This document shows positions 1-10,546 of a stretch of DNA of 64,000 nt, in pieces. Made by a program: the position numbers and the translations under genes. Source of the stretch: Nematostella vectensis (lineage: Eukaryota; Cnidaria; Anthozoa; Actiniaria; Edwardsiidae). The stretch is from contig NC_064045.1 in NCBI RefSeq assembly GCF_932526225.1, forward strand, positions 14,936,442-15,000,441, given 5' to 3'. A model generated the notes under the pieces. The model saw only the letters and a list, made by a program, of their open reading frames with translations, searched no databases and was not told the DNA's origin. Position 1 is the stretch's first letter, and each line of letters starts with the position of its first letter.

Positions 1-1014
1 TTAGTAAAAGGGGTGTTCTTTTAGATAATTCCTCGTGCACACAATCATGCAAAACTAAACACCTATGATTTAGTAAAAGGGGTGTTTTTTAGATAATTCT
101 TCGTGCACACAGTCATACAAAACTAAACACCTATGATTTAGTAAAAATGGTGTTCTTTTAGAGAATCCCTTGTGCACACAATCATGCAAAACTAAACACC
201 TATGATTTAGTAAAAGGGGTGTTCTTATAGATAATTCCTTGTGCACACAGTCATGCAAAACTAAACACCTATGATTTAGTAAAAGGGGTGTTCTTTAGAT
301 AATTCTTCGTGCACACAGTCATACAAAACTAAACACCTATGATTTAGTAAAAATGGTGTTCTTTTAGAGAATCCCTTGTGCACACAATCATGCAAAACCA
401 AACACCTATGATTAAGTAAAAGGGGTGTTCTTATAGATAATTCCTTGTGCACACAGTCATGCAAAACTAAACACCTATGATTTAGTAAAAGGGGTGTTCT
501 TATAGATAATTCCTTGTGCACACAGTCATGCAAAACTAAACACCTATGATTTAGTAAAAGGGGTGTTCTTATAGATAATTCCTTGAGCAGACAATCATGC
601 AAAACTAAACACCTATGATTCAGTAAAAGGGGTGTTCTTTTAGATAATTCCTTGTGCACACAGTCATGCAAAACTAAACACCTATGATTTAGTAAAAGGG
701 GTGTTCTTATAGATAATTCCTTGTGCACACAGTCATGCAAAACTAAACACCTATGATTTAGTAAAAATGGTGTTCTTTTAAATAATTCCTTGAGCAGACA
801 ATCATGCAAAACTAAACACCTATGATTTAGTAAAAGGGGTGTTCTTTTAGAGAATTCCTTGTGCACACAATCATGCAAAACTAAACACCTATGATTTAGT
901 AAAAGGGGTGTTCTTTTAGAGAATTCTTTGTGCACACAATCATGCAAAACTAAACACCTATGATTTAGTAAAAGGGGTGTTCTTTTAGATAATTCCTTGT
1001 GCACATGGTCATGC
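1..1014. repeat. 69-bp minisatellite, about 15 copies
   Basis: Near-identical units of about 69 bp, each containing a segment reading ctaaacacctatgattta, fill the left edge. Both strands stay open for long stretches only because the unit length is a multiple of three, so the apparent proteins are artefacts. The array lies downstream of the last visible TMEM104 exon and is therefore probably intronic to it. On the minus strand each unit contains an AG|GT step (CATAG|GTGTTTAG). Whether that copies a TMEM104 splice site cannot be judged, because the next exon is outside the window. Confidence 0.9.
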
Positions 1015-1859
1015 ACACATTTCATTTTGGTATGACCCATCCCCATGAAAATGCAGAAACGATACGAAAACAATAACAAGTTCTGCAGCATGTGCATACT
1101 CGTGCGCCAAGTGGACTGGGCCTGAGTTATCACGGCATCGGTTTTGAAAGGTTTGGTTTTCATTCGTCCCCACTGCACCAAAAGGGTATCGTTTTCAAAT
1201 TGTTCCACTCTGGAAATCGTTTTCAAATTATTCCATTTTCGGTCATCGTTTTCGCATTTCCGTGTGGACGATGCCCATATTTATAATAAAAAAGGTTGAG
1301 TTTTCAAACAAAAACGGATATGTGGGGAAGGGTGTCAAGACGCTAGTTTGCAAAACACTTACATTTATTGTAAAACAACTTGGCCATCTGTCCCTAAAAC
1401 ACAACATTGAACAAACCAGCATTGTCTTATATTGTATAAAAGATGGCAATCTTGACTTCTTAGACAAACCTAAACATCTGTTATGGGGGATGGTTGACAT
1501 ACAAGATGTGGTGTTAACAGGCACTTTGTCTCATCTTCAGTGACAGATCCTGTGTGGATCAGGCTTTATCTCCACCAACAGGCACATAGAAGTCAGTTGA
1601 AGGTAAAATGCATATGGATCATATATCTCGCATTTATAACTTAATACATTGTTCATTCATCCCTAAAACAACAATGCGTGCCTGTATTTAAATAAATGAA
1701 CAAACCATACCATTTCTACTCTGACTTTAATGTCGTATAAATTATTTTCCTTCATATCAACCTTGTAGGAATCTGTAAGAAACAAACAGACTAGGTGTCA
1801 ATCTATGATTTAAATAGGTAAAAAAAAATATTGGAAATATAAATCAGAGGTCTACATAC
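1015..1859. other. probable TMEM104 intron, no gene seen
   Basis: This AT-rich stretch lies between the 69-bp array and the last visible TMEM104 exon. Open frames on both strands at 1243-1543 show no recognisable family and no usable splice context. I treat the region as intron. Confidence 0.5.
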
Positions 1860-3949
1860 TCAAAAGTGGCTCAACTTCTGCAACATTGCTACTCTGCGTG
1901 ACGGATTGACTAACTAGACCATCATATTCCTGCAAAAAATGAATTACAATTATAATGATTATATTGATGAATATATATAGTAATCGATCTTTATATGTAA
2001 ATACCATTGACATTTAATTCTCGATAACAACCCTTCTATCAAGGTCAACACCTTTTTCATTTAAAGAACAAAACTAGAGCTGATCTCACACCTTTTTCTC
2101 ACGTCTCTGGACGACTAAAAGAGCATTTGCGGCAGCCATCGCTTCCACCATGAAGGTTGATGTAATGAAACTGAGAAAAAAAACATCACTAACATGGTAA
2201 CATCCACATTATATATCTAAGGAATGCAGCTATGCATTTAATTATTGGCTGATAAGTGGGCAGGACCTCTGAGGCTCAAAGTGCATTATAAATAAATTAT
2301 AAATTAAATTTTGTCCTTTGTCCTAAAAAGGGTTTAAAAATGTTTTTTTTCCTAAAAGGGTATGCTATTATTAGATATATTGCCTTCAACAGGTTCAGGG
2401 TTACCAGGTTACAGACCTTTTGTGGTGCCCCACCCAAACAGGGGCTGAGTACCCTCTGTGATGTCAGATTGTAAGGCCATAAGCTCCACATAAAAAACTT
2501 GACCCCGCTGTGCAGATTTCTTCCCTTGTTTCAATAATGATGCCTGTGCAGACCCATAGTTTTACACAGCTTGTCAATAGTCTTTTTGGTTATATAAAAC
2601 TCTATCGTAGTATATCCTGCATTAATTTCTTGGGCTATCTGTGGTAGCACAAGTCTAGGTTTACCTTTTCTATAAGTCTATCTATCTATCCATGTCGAAA
2701 ACATGTAAGCCTGCTATGGTCAGAGGTCTGTGGTATCGCTCCTTAACTGTCGCTATCAGTAGCGAGCGTGTCTTATCCCAATAAAAAGTCAAATTTATTA
2801 CAAAAATGCCTCTCTCGTTATGCTAAATCCCATACTCTTCAGTTTGTCTAGCACTGTATTACGGCATAAAGCCCCGTGCAAACTGTGCCAGCATTGCTGG
2901 CGAATTCTTGCTCGACTGACAACAAGACAAATGAAATGTCAGAAAGTCAATTTCCCATTTTGACATGTCAGAAAGTCAATTTCCCATTTTAACATTATCT
3001 TTGTCCTATATTCAGTCAAGCGGAAATCCGCAAGCAATGCTGGCTGGTGCTGGCGCAGTTTGCATGGGGCTTTTAAGTGTACGAGCCCGAGAAAATGGCT
3101 CACCAGCAGGTACAAAATGCAGACTGCATTTTTCGGTGATTCCTTTTGTAGCCCGAGTTAATGCTGGTGCAGCGTCTAGTTCTAATGATCATGTGACAAT
3201 ATGGTTATTTTAACGTGTGATCCAAATGTCACATATCATAATTATGGTCACATGATCATTAGCATAGGTATAACAAGATTCTATATTGTTTTAAAAAGAC
3301 TGCAAAAAAATTTTTTTCTTCTCTGAAGGCCAAGACTTATTCTAAAGACAGTTCTTCTTGCCTTAAAATGGTGTAGGGTTAGGTCTACGTGAGGTTGGAT
3401 TTTCTGAATCTTTCTATCAGAGCATAGGTGGGAAGTCCACAGAGCATGAAGTGAAACTAAAATGCGGAGTTAAAAGGGTGTTTTACCTCATGCCGCACAA
3501 AACACAGATCAAGACAGTGGAGACGATCCATCCGGCGCCAGCAAACGCTTTAGGCATCGTCAGAGCACCGGCCCCGATAATCAGATTGAACACATAAACA
3601 AACGCTACCTGAAAAATCACAAAAACAAACAGATGATACGATATAATAATAAAAAAACAATATAAAGAACCACACAGTAAAGCGATACTGTGATGATACC
3701 CACAAAGACAACCTAAAAGCAGTGTCCTGAGAAAAAGTGGTATAAGTTATTGCTAAAAAGGGAGGGTTTAATCCCCCTAGATAATCACTTCAATGAGCAA
3801 CTTTGGACCACCAAAGACTAGTGATTCATTTAACGTTGGGTTCTTAACAAGAGCAAGTCAATGCGGCTAGCCTGCGTGCAGTCCATACGCCAAAAATCAA
3901 TTCTTACTGGAGACGAATACAGGTCGCCGGTCTCTGTGACGGCAGGCAT
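1860..3949 (-). CDS. TMEM104: TMEM104-like multi-pass membrane protein, 5' part (four exons)
   Basis: Four exons read in consistent phase: 3908-3949, 3487-3608, 2092-2170 and 1860-1929. The protein starts MPAVTETGDLYSSP and continues with a first membrane segment (VYVFNLIIGAGALTMPKAF) and a second ending TFMVEAMAAANALL. Both match vertebrate TMEM104, including its TETGELYSS start and FVIEAMAAANA block. TMEM104 belongs to the amino-acid/auxin permease-like group of multi-pass proteins, and its substrate is not established. The last exon encodes an acidic EVEPLL stretch. It ends either at donor A|GTATGT or, if read through, at a TAG two codons later. I prefer splicing, because the vertebrate protein is about 500 residues. 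An in-frame ATG at 4012 would add 21 residues, and I chose 3949 by homology. The rest of the gene lies off the left edge. Confidence 0.85.
2855..3085. mobile_element. fold-back (MITE-like) element in TMEM104 intron 2
   Basis: The left arm (about 2862-2922: aaagccccgtgcaaactg, then a tgccagcattgctgg block and gctcgactga) is matched in inverted orientation by the right arm (about 3016-3080: gtcaagcgg, then caatgctggc and cagtttgcatggggctttt). The spacer has two direct copies of a 26-bp segment starting atgtcagaaagtcaatttcc. There is no coding capacity. A second small hairpin follows at 3183-3260 (taatgatcatgtgac and its complement). Confidence 0.6.
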
Positions 3950-4781
3950 GGCGCTCTTGCTTGTACACTTCAAGATGTTAGAAATCACCGTAAAATGCGA
4001 TGCAACTTTCAAAACATTCGATCAGAGATTCTGTCGTAATGTGTCACAAGACTTGCGAGTGCTGCAATGTGCTACGATCACGGAATGCGGTGCGCGCGGA
4101 TATCCGCTGACATAGTACTAAGGTTCAGCTGTCAACGCAAAATGACGAACAGAAAGCCACTTGGTATGCTGTCACATTTTAAATTCTATTCTAGCTTTTT
4201 TTTTTTTTAACGTATTTAGCTCTTCTAAGCCTTGTTAGAACAGAGCAGTTCCAATAAGAGGCGGCCAAGGCAAGAATTAAAAATAGGGGGGGGGGGGGGG
4301 GGGATTTAATTGCACTTTTGTTAAACCAGCCTTTTTGTTTTGAAATGGCGGCGTTTTACCGGCGAACTGTCACATTTTGGTGAATGCTAAGAAAACTGGA
4401 CCAAACCTAAGGCTATAATTTTCTTTATGACTCCCTCATTATCAAACAAATCTGTCATCTTTTGTACAGTATGGTTTTAATGCTGTACAGTTAGTCAAAA
4501 CAGCAACTGAAGTCAGCCTTCCGTACCTTTACTCGAACGATTCAACACTACGATTGTGCTTGTTTTCGCCTGAGCACGCGCATGCGCATACGTTATTCAG
4601 CACTGTCACCTCAACATCTCGGTATTCTGAAAATAGCGCAGACGAGGCCGTTTGGCTTTGGCCTGGGTCTACCCTTAATGATCCGTATATTCTTAGGGGA
4701 TTCCTGTGTTTATTTTGGCGGCAAAGAACTGTGGGTAATTTTCAATATGGCGGACGACACGGCGCGAAACTCCTCGAAAAA
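3950..4781. promoter_or_regulatory. candidate bidirectional promoter, TMEM104/NAT9
   Basis: The start codons of TMEM104 (minus, 3949) and NAT9 (plus, 4782) point away from each other across 832 bp with no other gene. ATGGCGG motifs, of the kind bound by YY1 in animal promoters, occur at 4344 and at the uORF start at 4747. A run of about 17 G lies near 4287-4303. The bidirectional role is inferred from the arrangement. Confidence 0.5.
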
Positions 4782-4785
4782 ATGA
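4747..4785 (+). CDS. 12-codon uORF overlapping the NAT9 start
   Basis: An ATG at 4747 in good context (aatATGG) opens a frame encoding MADDTARNSSKK. Its TGA stop (4783-4785) overlaps the NAT9 ATG (4782-4784) as ATGA. If the transcript starts upstream of 4747, the two frames would be coupled by termination and re-initiation or by leaky scanning. It is too short to assess by coding statistics. It might instead lie upstream of the cap site. Confidence 0.4.
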   Translation: MADDTARNSSKK

Positions 4786-7700
4786 AGATCAATAGCGAGG
4801 TTGCTCTCGTTGGAAACCAGATTATACTAGTGCCATACAAGGAGAAACACGTTCCCAGGTATACGAGCAGTTACAATGATCAACTAAGTGTCGCAAAGTG
4901 AACCAGACCGACAACCTAGACCGAAATCAGTTTTCTCATAAAAAGACAAGTTTTGAAAGCGTACTTCAGCAACTACTATGTTTGGTCATTTATATTTTTT
5001 AGACTTTTTATTCAAAGTCATATTGGTGATCTAAACGAGAGTTAGGGTGAAGGTGTTGGTGGTGTGTGTAGTGGGGGGGGGGGGGAGGGGGTTGTTTTGC
5101 GGGAGTCTGGATTTCATCAAAGCAATTTCTATTGCTTTGATAGGTATCACGAATGGATGCAGTCTCCTGAGCTCCTTGAGCAAACAGCATCGGAAAGACT
5201 AATGCTGCAGCAGGAATATGACATGCAACAAAGCTGGCTCAACGATGAGAACAGTATGAATCATACAGTATGAATCATGGGTAATGGGTGGGTCTAAAAC
5301 AGTATGAATCATAGGTGATGGGTTGGTCTAAAACAGTATGAATCATAGGTGATGGGTGGGTCTAAAACAGTATGAATCATAGGTGATGGATGGGTCTAAA
5401 CAGTATGAATCATAGGTGATGGGTGGGTCTAAAACAGTATGAATCATAGTTGATGGGTGGGTCTGAAACAGTATGAATCATGGGTGATGGGTGGGCCTAA
5501 CACAGTATGAATCATAGGTGATGGGTGGGTCTAAAACAGTATGAATCATAGGTGATGGGTGGGTCTAAAACAGTATGAATCATTGGTGATGGGTGGGTCT
5601 AAAACAGTATGAATCATGGGTGATGGGTGGGTCTAAAACAGTATGAATCATAGGTGATGGGTGGGTCTAAAACAGTATGAATCATAGGTGATGGGTGGGT
5701 CTAAGACAGTATGAATCATAGGTGATGGGTGGGTCTAAAACAGTATGAATCATAGTTGATGGGTGGGTCTAAAACAGTATGAATCATAGGTGATGGGTGG
5801 GTCTAAAACAGTATGAATCATAGGTGATGGGTGGGTCTAAAACAGTATGAATCATAGGTGATGGGTGGGTCTAAAACAGTATGAATCATAGGTGTTGGGT
5901 GGGTCTAAAACAGTATGAATCATAGGTGATGGGTGGGTCTAAAACAATATGAATCATAGGTGATGGGTGGGTCTAAACAGTATGAATCATGGGTGGGTCT
6001 AAAACAGTATAAATCATGGGTGGGTCTAAAACATTATGAATCATAGGTGATGGGTGGGTCTAAAACAGTATGAATCATAGGTGATGGGTGGGTCTAAAAC
6101 AGTATGAATCATAGGGGATGGGTGGGTCTAAAACAGTATGAATCATAGGTGATGGGTAGGTCTAAAACAGTATGAATCATGGGTGATGGGTGGGTCTAAA
6201 ACAGTATGAACCATAGGTGATGGGTGGGTCTAAAACAGTATGAATCATGGGTGATGGATGGGTCTAAAACAGTATGAATCATAGGTGATGGGTGGGTCTA
6301 AAACAGTATGAATCATAGGTGATGGGTGGGTCTAAAACAGTATGAATCATGGGTGATGGGTGGGTCTAAAACAGTATGAATCATGGGTGATGGGTGGGTC
6401 CAGGAGTTGCCAGAGTGTCCTAGTTTATTTCCAGACAACTTACATAAATATATGCGGACATATTTGGAAATCCATGAGGATACAGTGAACCCCCTATAAT
6501 AACCTTGCATCGGCCTACCCTTACTGGAACTCCTGAATATGCACCTCAAAGTCATCTGATATTTGCCTTACCCCGAACCCTGGGTACGAGAGACTCGAGC
6601 TACGCTCATTAATGGTCTTGTTTCCCATAGCCAAGACCAGCGTGACAGTAAACGAGTGAAGCTCGAGCCTCTGGTGCAGGGTGATGGTGCAGGGTACAGG
6701 GTGATGCGAGTATCAATGTGGTGTTGCATTTTAGGCTAAAACTGATAGGAACTAAAATAAATCTCATTTGTTATCCTAGAGTGCACTTTTATTGTCCTTG
6801 ATAAGCAGAAATGGAATGACAATGGCAACAATGAGATAGGTGGGTAGAAAAACAAAACAAACCATGCATTTTTCCGCTGTTTACAAATGGTTTAACTGGT
6901 GTGATTGTTTAGGTATTTGGTTCATATAAACACTAATTATTTCATTTTCAATGATATTTTTTTCATTTGCTATTTTCACAGAAAGTATGGCGGGGGATGT
7001 TAACTTGTTTTTTAATGACCCTGATGACTTGCATGTTGCAGAGATTGAAATCATGATTGCAGGTACGTCATTCAGATATTCCAAATCAGTACCATTTACT
7101 GAACTGTCACTATGTGGTTGTCACGGTGTGCAAGGTTAAGTGCAAATTTGACTGGCTGGAGTTGGAAATCTGTTTAAAGCTGGATGAATTTGAACTCTAT
7201 GGACCTTTTTTTCTTGATTTTGTGCTCAGTTTTTCCTAGCCAACCATCAGACAAACTAGTTAAAGACAACCTTTAGTGTGATTCAAAAACCCCCAACTGT
7301 AGGAAGTCACTTATTGAAGTTTTTCCTGGTGTTCTCTTTGTTTCTTCAATAATCAGGATATCAATGGTAAAATTCCTTCTGACTGCAGAACCTTCTAGCC
7401 GGGGGAGGGGTCTGGGAAAAGAAGCTCTGCTTATCATGATGTCATATGGTGAGTGGGAACTGGTGCCAAGTGGTGAGTGGGAACTGGTGCCAAGTGGTGA
7501 GTGGGAACTGGTGGTTAGTGGGAACTTGTGTCAAGTTAGGAATAAGCAGAGTTGGGACTGTGGCCTAGATGGGAATGTAAAGAGGAGGGACTGGTGCCAA
7601 GTTATTAAAAGGCGTAGGATGATGGGACATGATAGCTGATGATAGTTATAACCAGGCATGTACACAGGGGGGTGCACGGGGTGTACATGCGCCCCCATTG

Positions 7701-9330
7701 GTCACCAAAAATAAGGTCTGAAGGATCATCAATAACTTTTATTTTCCCAAATGATAATAATGGGGCTGGCAGTAGCAACTACAATTAACCCATTGACTCC
7801 TGGCTTTTTTGGAGCTGAATTTACAAAAAACAGACTGAAAACAGATACCTCCCCCCCTATTCTGAGTTTTATACAGCCCGTCAAAGTCAAACACAGCTGC
7901 ACCTAGTCAGCGGTATCCAAGCTTTCCAACAGTGCTTTGCGGTCCCCACTTTTAATCCCTCGTCGATGTGCTGAAGCCAGCACAAGTTGATGGTTGCTTG
8001 TATTTTTCATCAAAAATACAGCTATGAGCATATTAGGGGAGTGTCTCAGGACATCATGAAGTCTTTTGGGGCATAATTGAGTGCTTTGCTTATGGATATT
8101 TGCAAGCAAAGGTGGATTCATGATGATTTTTTCTTGTTTGGCTTTGCCCGGATGAGAAAATAATTTTCTAATGAATCACCACAGCTCTCCTAAATGCTGT
8201 CTTTTCTGAAACCAAATTGATTCCAAAATTGTTTACACTGCTATTCTGGGTCTGTATGGCCTGGAATTGATTCGTTTGGCTTCGGGGTGAAAAGACTTAT
8301 AAAAAACCATCTGACTTTGGGGAGAGGAGTGTTGACTGGCCCTCCCCTCGTGAATTTTCCCCTGTATCTCCCAGAATGCTTTGCAATACGTAAACATATT
8401 TTCGTGGTTGTACAATCCTTCAAGGAATGGGCATTGTGTTTTGAGGCCAAGGAAATGTACCTGGAGGATCAGAATAAAGGTATCTATTTGTGTCTTGAGC
8501 TGTGTTTGCTGATCTCTCTCCCTTGTGTGGTATTTTGAGCGTTTTATTGAGAGGGGTGATTCTGCTTTTCTCTCCTTGTTCGATTTGAGATTTGTCAAAG
8601 AACCTGTGCTATTATTTGGCTTAAGAGTAGATGCCAACACCTTGGTTGGATGCATATCTGCAAGACCATTTATCCCTTAGACTGATGCCTGAGTATCTTC
8701 ATCTTGTTGTGTTTATTTTGAATTTATGAATTTTTTGGGTTGTGGGTACTTCCCAAAGCCGGTACAGGCCGGTTCAGGGGTCAATGTGTTAAGTAAAATG
8801 AAAATGACAATGATCTTACCCTGTCCTCTTTCTCCAAGTCAAATAAAACATTCATTCTTTGTTTTTTATTTTTCAGGTATTTCAAAGCTCCACGTCAATA
8901 GGTTTACTGCTAAAATCGGTCATGACAATGAACCAAGTTTATCTTTATTTAATAAACTAGGCTTTACAAAGGTAAGGATAACTTATAGCACTCCCACACT
9001 TTTAATTAAGCCCCCTCTACGGCCACAATAAAGCGCCCCCCTCCATCAAGCCCCCTTCCCTAGGAGGCATAAAAAAGTACATAAAAAAGTACACTTTTTC
9101 CAAAAGTGCAAGTGATTCTTGTTTTAAAGGAAACTAAATGTTATTGTTTATAAGAGACTGGTGTAATATGCACTGAATTACAGCATCTGAGACTTTTGGT
9201 CTTTTCCCATCTACAGATATCTGAGAGTGAGGTGTTCAAGGAAGTGACACTAAAGTTTGATAGCAATAATTTTACCAATTTAACTGCTGATGTAACAGAA
9301 CTGCATTACCCTATTAAAACCCAAGCTTGA
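4782..9330 (+). CDS. NAT9: N-acetyltransferase 9 (GNAT fold), complete, seven exons
   Basis: Exons 4782-4858, 5144-5253, 6780-6839, 6982-7062, 7389-7448, 8877-8971 and 9217-9330 join in phase to 597 nt, giving 198 residues against about 207 in human NAT9. The protein starts MKINSEVALVGNQIILVPYK. It then has RYHEWMQSPELLEQTASE, KCTFIVLDKQKW, MAGDVNLFFNDPDDL, EIEIMIAEPSSRGRGLGKEA and AKIGHDNEPSLSLF, each matching the family block for block. RGRGLG is the acetyl-CoA pyrophosphate-binding loop (R/Q-x-x-G-x-G/A). NAT9 proteins act on or near microtubules in animals; the substrate here is inferred. Introns 2 and 5 contain repeats that copy the 5' splice site. The gene is head-to-head with TMEM104 and tail-to-tail with the minus-strand MOSMO. 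Confidence 0.93.
5250..6400. repeat. 34-bp minisatellite in NAT9 intron 2, about 33 copies, carries the donor site
   Basis: The unit is roughly aaaacagtatgaatcata followed by ggtgatgggtgggtct. NAT9 exon 2 ends GAGAACA and its donor is GTATGAATCAT, so every unit contains a copy of the exon-end/donor junction (AACA|GTATGAATCA). The array starts at the exon boundary itself. Confidence 0.93.
7441..7530 (+). repeat. 24-bp triplicate of the NAT9 intron 5 donor
   Basis: Exon 5 ends TCATATG and is followed by GTGAGTGGGAACTGGTGCCA. The GTGAGTGGGAACTGGTG segment is then repeated twice more in tandem, plus a GTTAGTGGGAACT remnant. Each full copy is preceded by G and forms a good 5' splice site. Confidence 0.85.
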
Positions 9331-9534
9331 TAGATAATACAACACCTCAGAGACCAAATAATATAGCACCATTTGTTGACCATTTTAATTGGTAAATGGA
9401 TGCAAACACCAAATAATATAGAACCAATTGACCATTTGTTAATGACTACTTGATACATGGATATGCAACAGGCCATACAATATAGCACCATTTGACAAAG
9501 CATTGCTGATATCTTCAGAGGTGGCCACATTAAT

Positions 9535-9695
9535 GCAAGTCCAGCTGGCTTGGAATAGACCATAGGAGTGTTAAGCCCAGCTGGCTTGGAATAGACCATA
9601 GGAGTGTTAAGCCCAGCTGGCTTGGAATAGACCATAGGTCGTTAAGCCCAGCTGGCTTGAAATAGACCATAGAAGTGTTAAGGCCAGCTGGCTTG
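9535..9695. repeat. 36-bp repeat downstream of NAT9
   Basis: About four and a half units of agcccagctggcttggaata followed by gaccataggagtgtta, with decay at both ends. It lies 200 bp after the NAT9 stop and probably within the 3' UTR if the AATAAA at 9875 is used. Confidence 0.8.
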
Positions 9696-9873
9696 GAAAA
9701 AAAACATGCTTTTGTACAGACTTTTTTTAATACCCTGAACGCACACTCAAAAGTTCTGCAAAAATGTTCAAAAAGCATACATTTGCTTATCTCAAAGTAC
9801 ATTTGTAAGGGCTGGGTGGGTGCCTGTTGAAAGCACTCATCTCCTCCATCACTGAAAGTAGCATGTGACTGCC

Positions 9874-10120
9874 TAATAAACCGTTTTCACGATGTTGCAC
9901 AAGCATCCAAAATGCCACAGAATGGCGGGCCACAGCTGATCTGAAATGGCGTACGAAGTGGAGTTTACAGAGAAGCTATAGAAAAAGCTGCCAGATTGCT
10001 TCTTTTGCAGAGTTTTGGAGCTAGGGTAAAATTCCCCTATGTCGTCATCATTTTGGATCAGCTATGGCCCGCCAGTCTGTGGCATTTTGGACGCGCGTTC
10101 AAAATGAAAACAGTCTATTA
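9874..10120. mobile_element. 247-bp MITE with inverted ends and candidate 3-bp GCC target duplication
   Basis: The left end taataaaccgttttcac and an inner block (ccaaaatgccacag, then tggcgggccacagctgatc) are matched in inverted orientation by gatcagctatggcccgcca, ctgtggcattttgg and the right end gaaaacagtctatta. GCC directly flanks both ends (9871-9873 and 10121-10123), consistent with a short target-site duplication. There is no coding capacity. It sits between the convergent NAT9 and MOSMO genes, and its left tip contains AATAAA. Confidence 0.75.
9875..9880 (+). terminator. candidate NAT9 polyadenylation signal AATAAA
   Basis: I noticed this AATAAA about 545 bp after the NAT9 stop. It is part of the left tip of the MITE at 9874-10120, so the signal would have been supplied by the insertion. 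No cleavage-site evidence is visible. Confidence 0.4.
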
Positions 10121-10291
10121 GCCTGAGTAGTCACATAATGTATCGTGAAACAACTGTATCTGATAATAAGCCCTGTGTACACCTGTACAAGTGATTTCAT
10201 GGCTTCCTATTTTATTACTAGAAATTATACATTTCTTGAACAAAATTGAGCTGGCCACACAAAACCCCTCCTTCAAATACAACTGAATTTT

Positions 10292-10297
10292 TTTATT
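10292..10297 (-). terminator. candidate polyadenylation signal of the minus-strand MOSMO
   Basis: AATAAA on the minus strand, about 250 bp beyond the stop codon at 10547. Distance and orientation fit; it is otherwise unsupported. Confidence 0.35.
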
Positions 10298-10546
10298 CAC
10301 AGTAGTTGTAGATTTGGGGGGTTATGTTATCCTTACACTCCAGTCCTTACTATGTGCAAAAGCTTAATACATGCTTGTTAGTTTCTATGTATAGAAGTTT
10401 TCAAACCCAAGCTATACCCTGTAAAAAGCTTCAAAGATCACAATGAAAGTAGAATGCTATGCAATGTTAGTTATAATTTCTTACAAAAATAGCATTTTAT
10501 GAGATTCCTTACAAGGACTGAAACTAAACATTGCATTGCGTAAAGG

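Noticed and set aside
276-1226. 316-codon minus-strand frame of LLLNHRCLVLHDCVHKE repeats
   Set aside because: The unit is 69 bp, a multiple of three, so any frame stays open. There is no start context or unique sequence.
1860-1929. TMEM104 exon 4 as the terminal exon ending EVEPLLSM
   Set aside because: It would give a protein of about 105 residues, whereas the family is near 500. A good GTATGT donor just before the stop makes an internal exon more likely.
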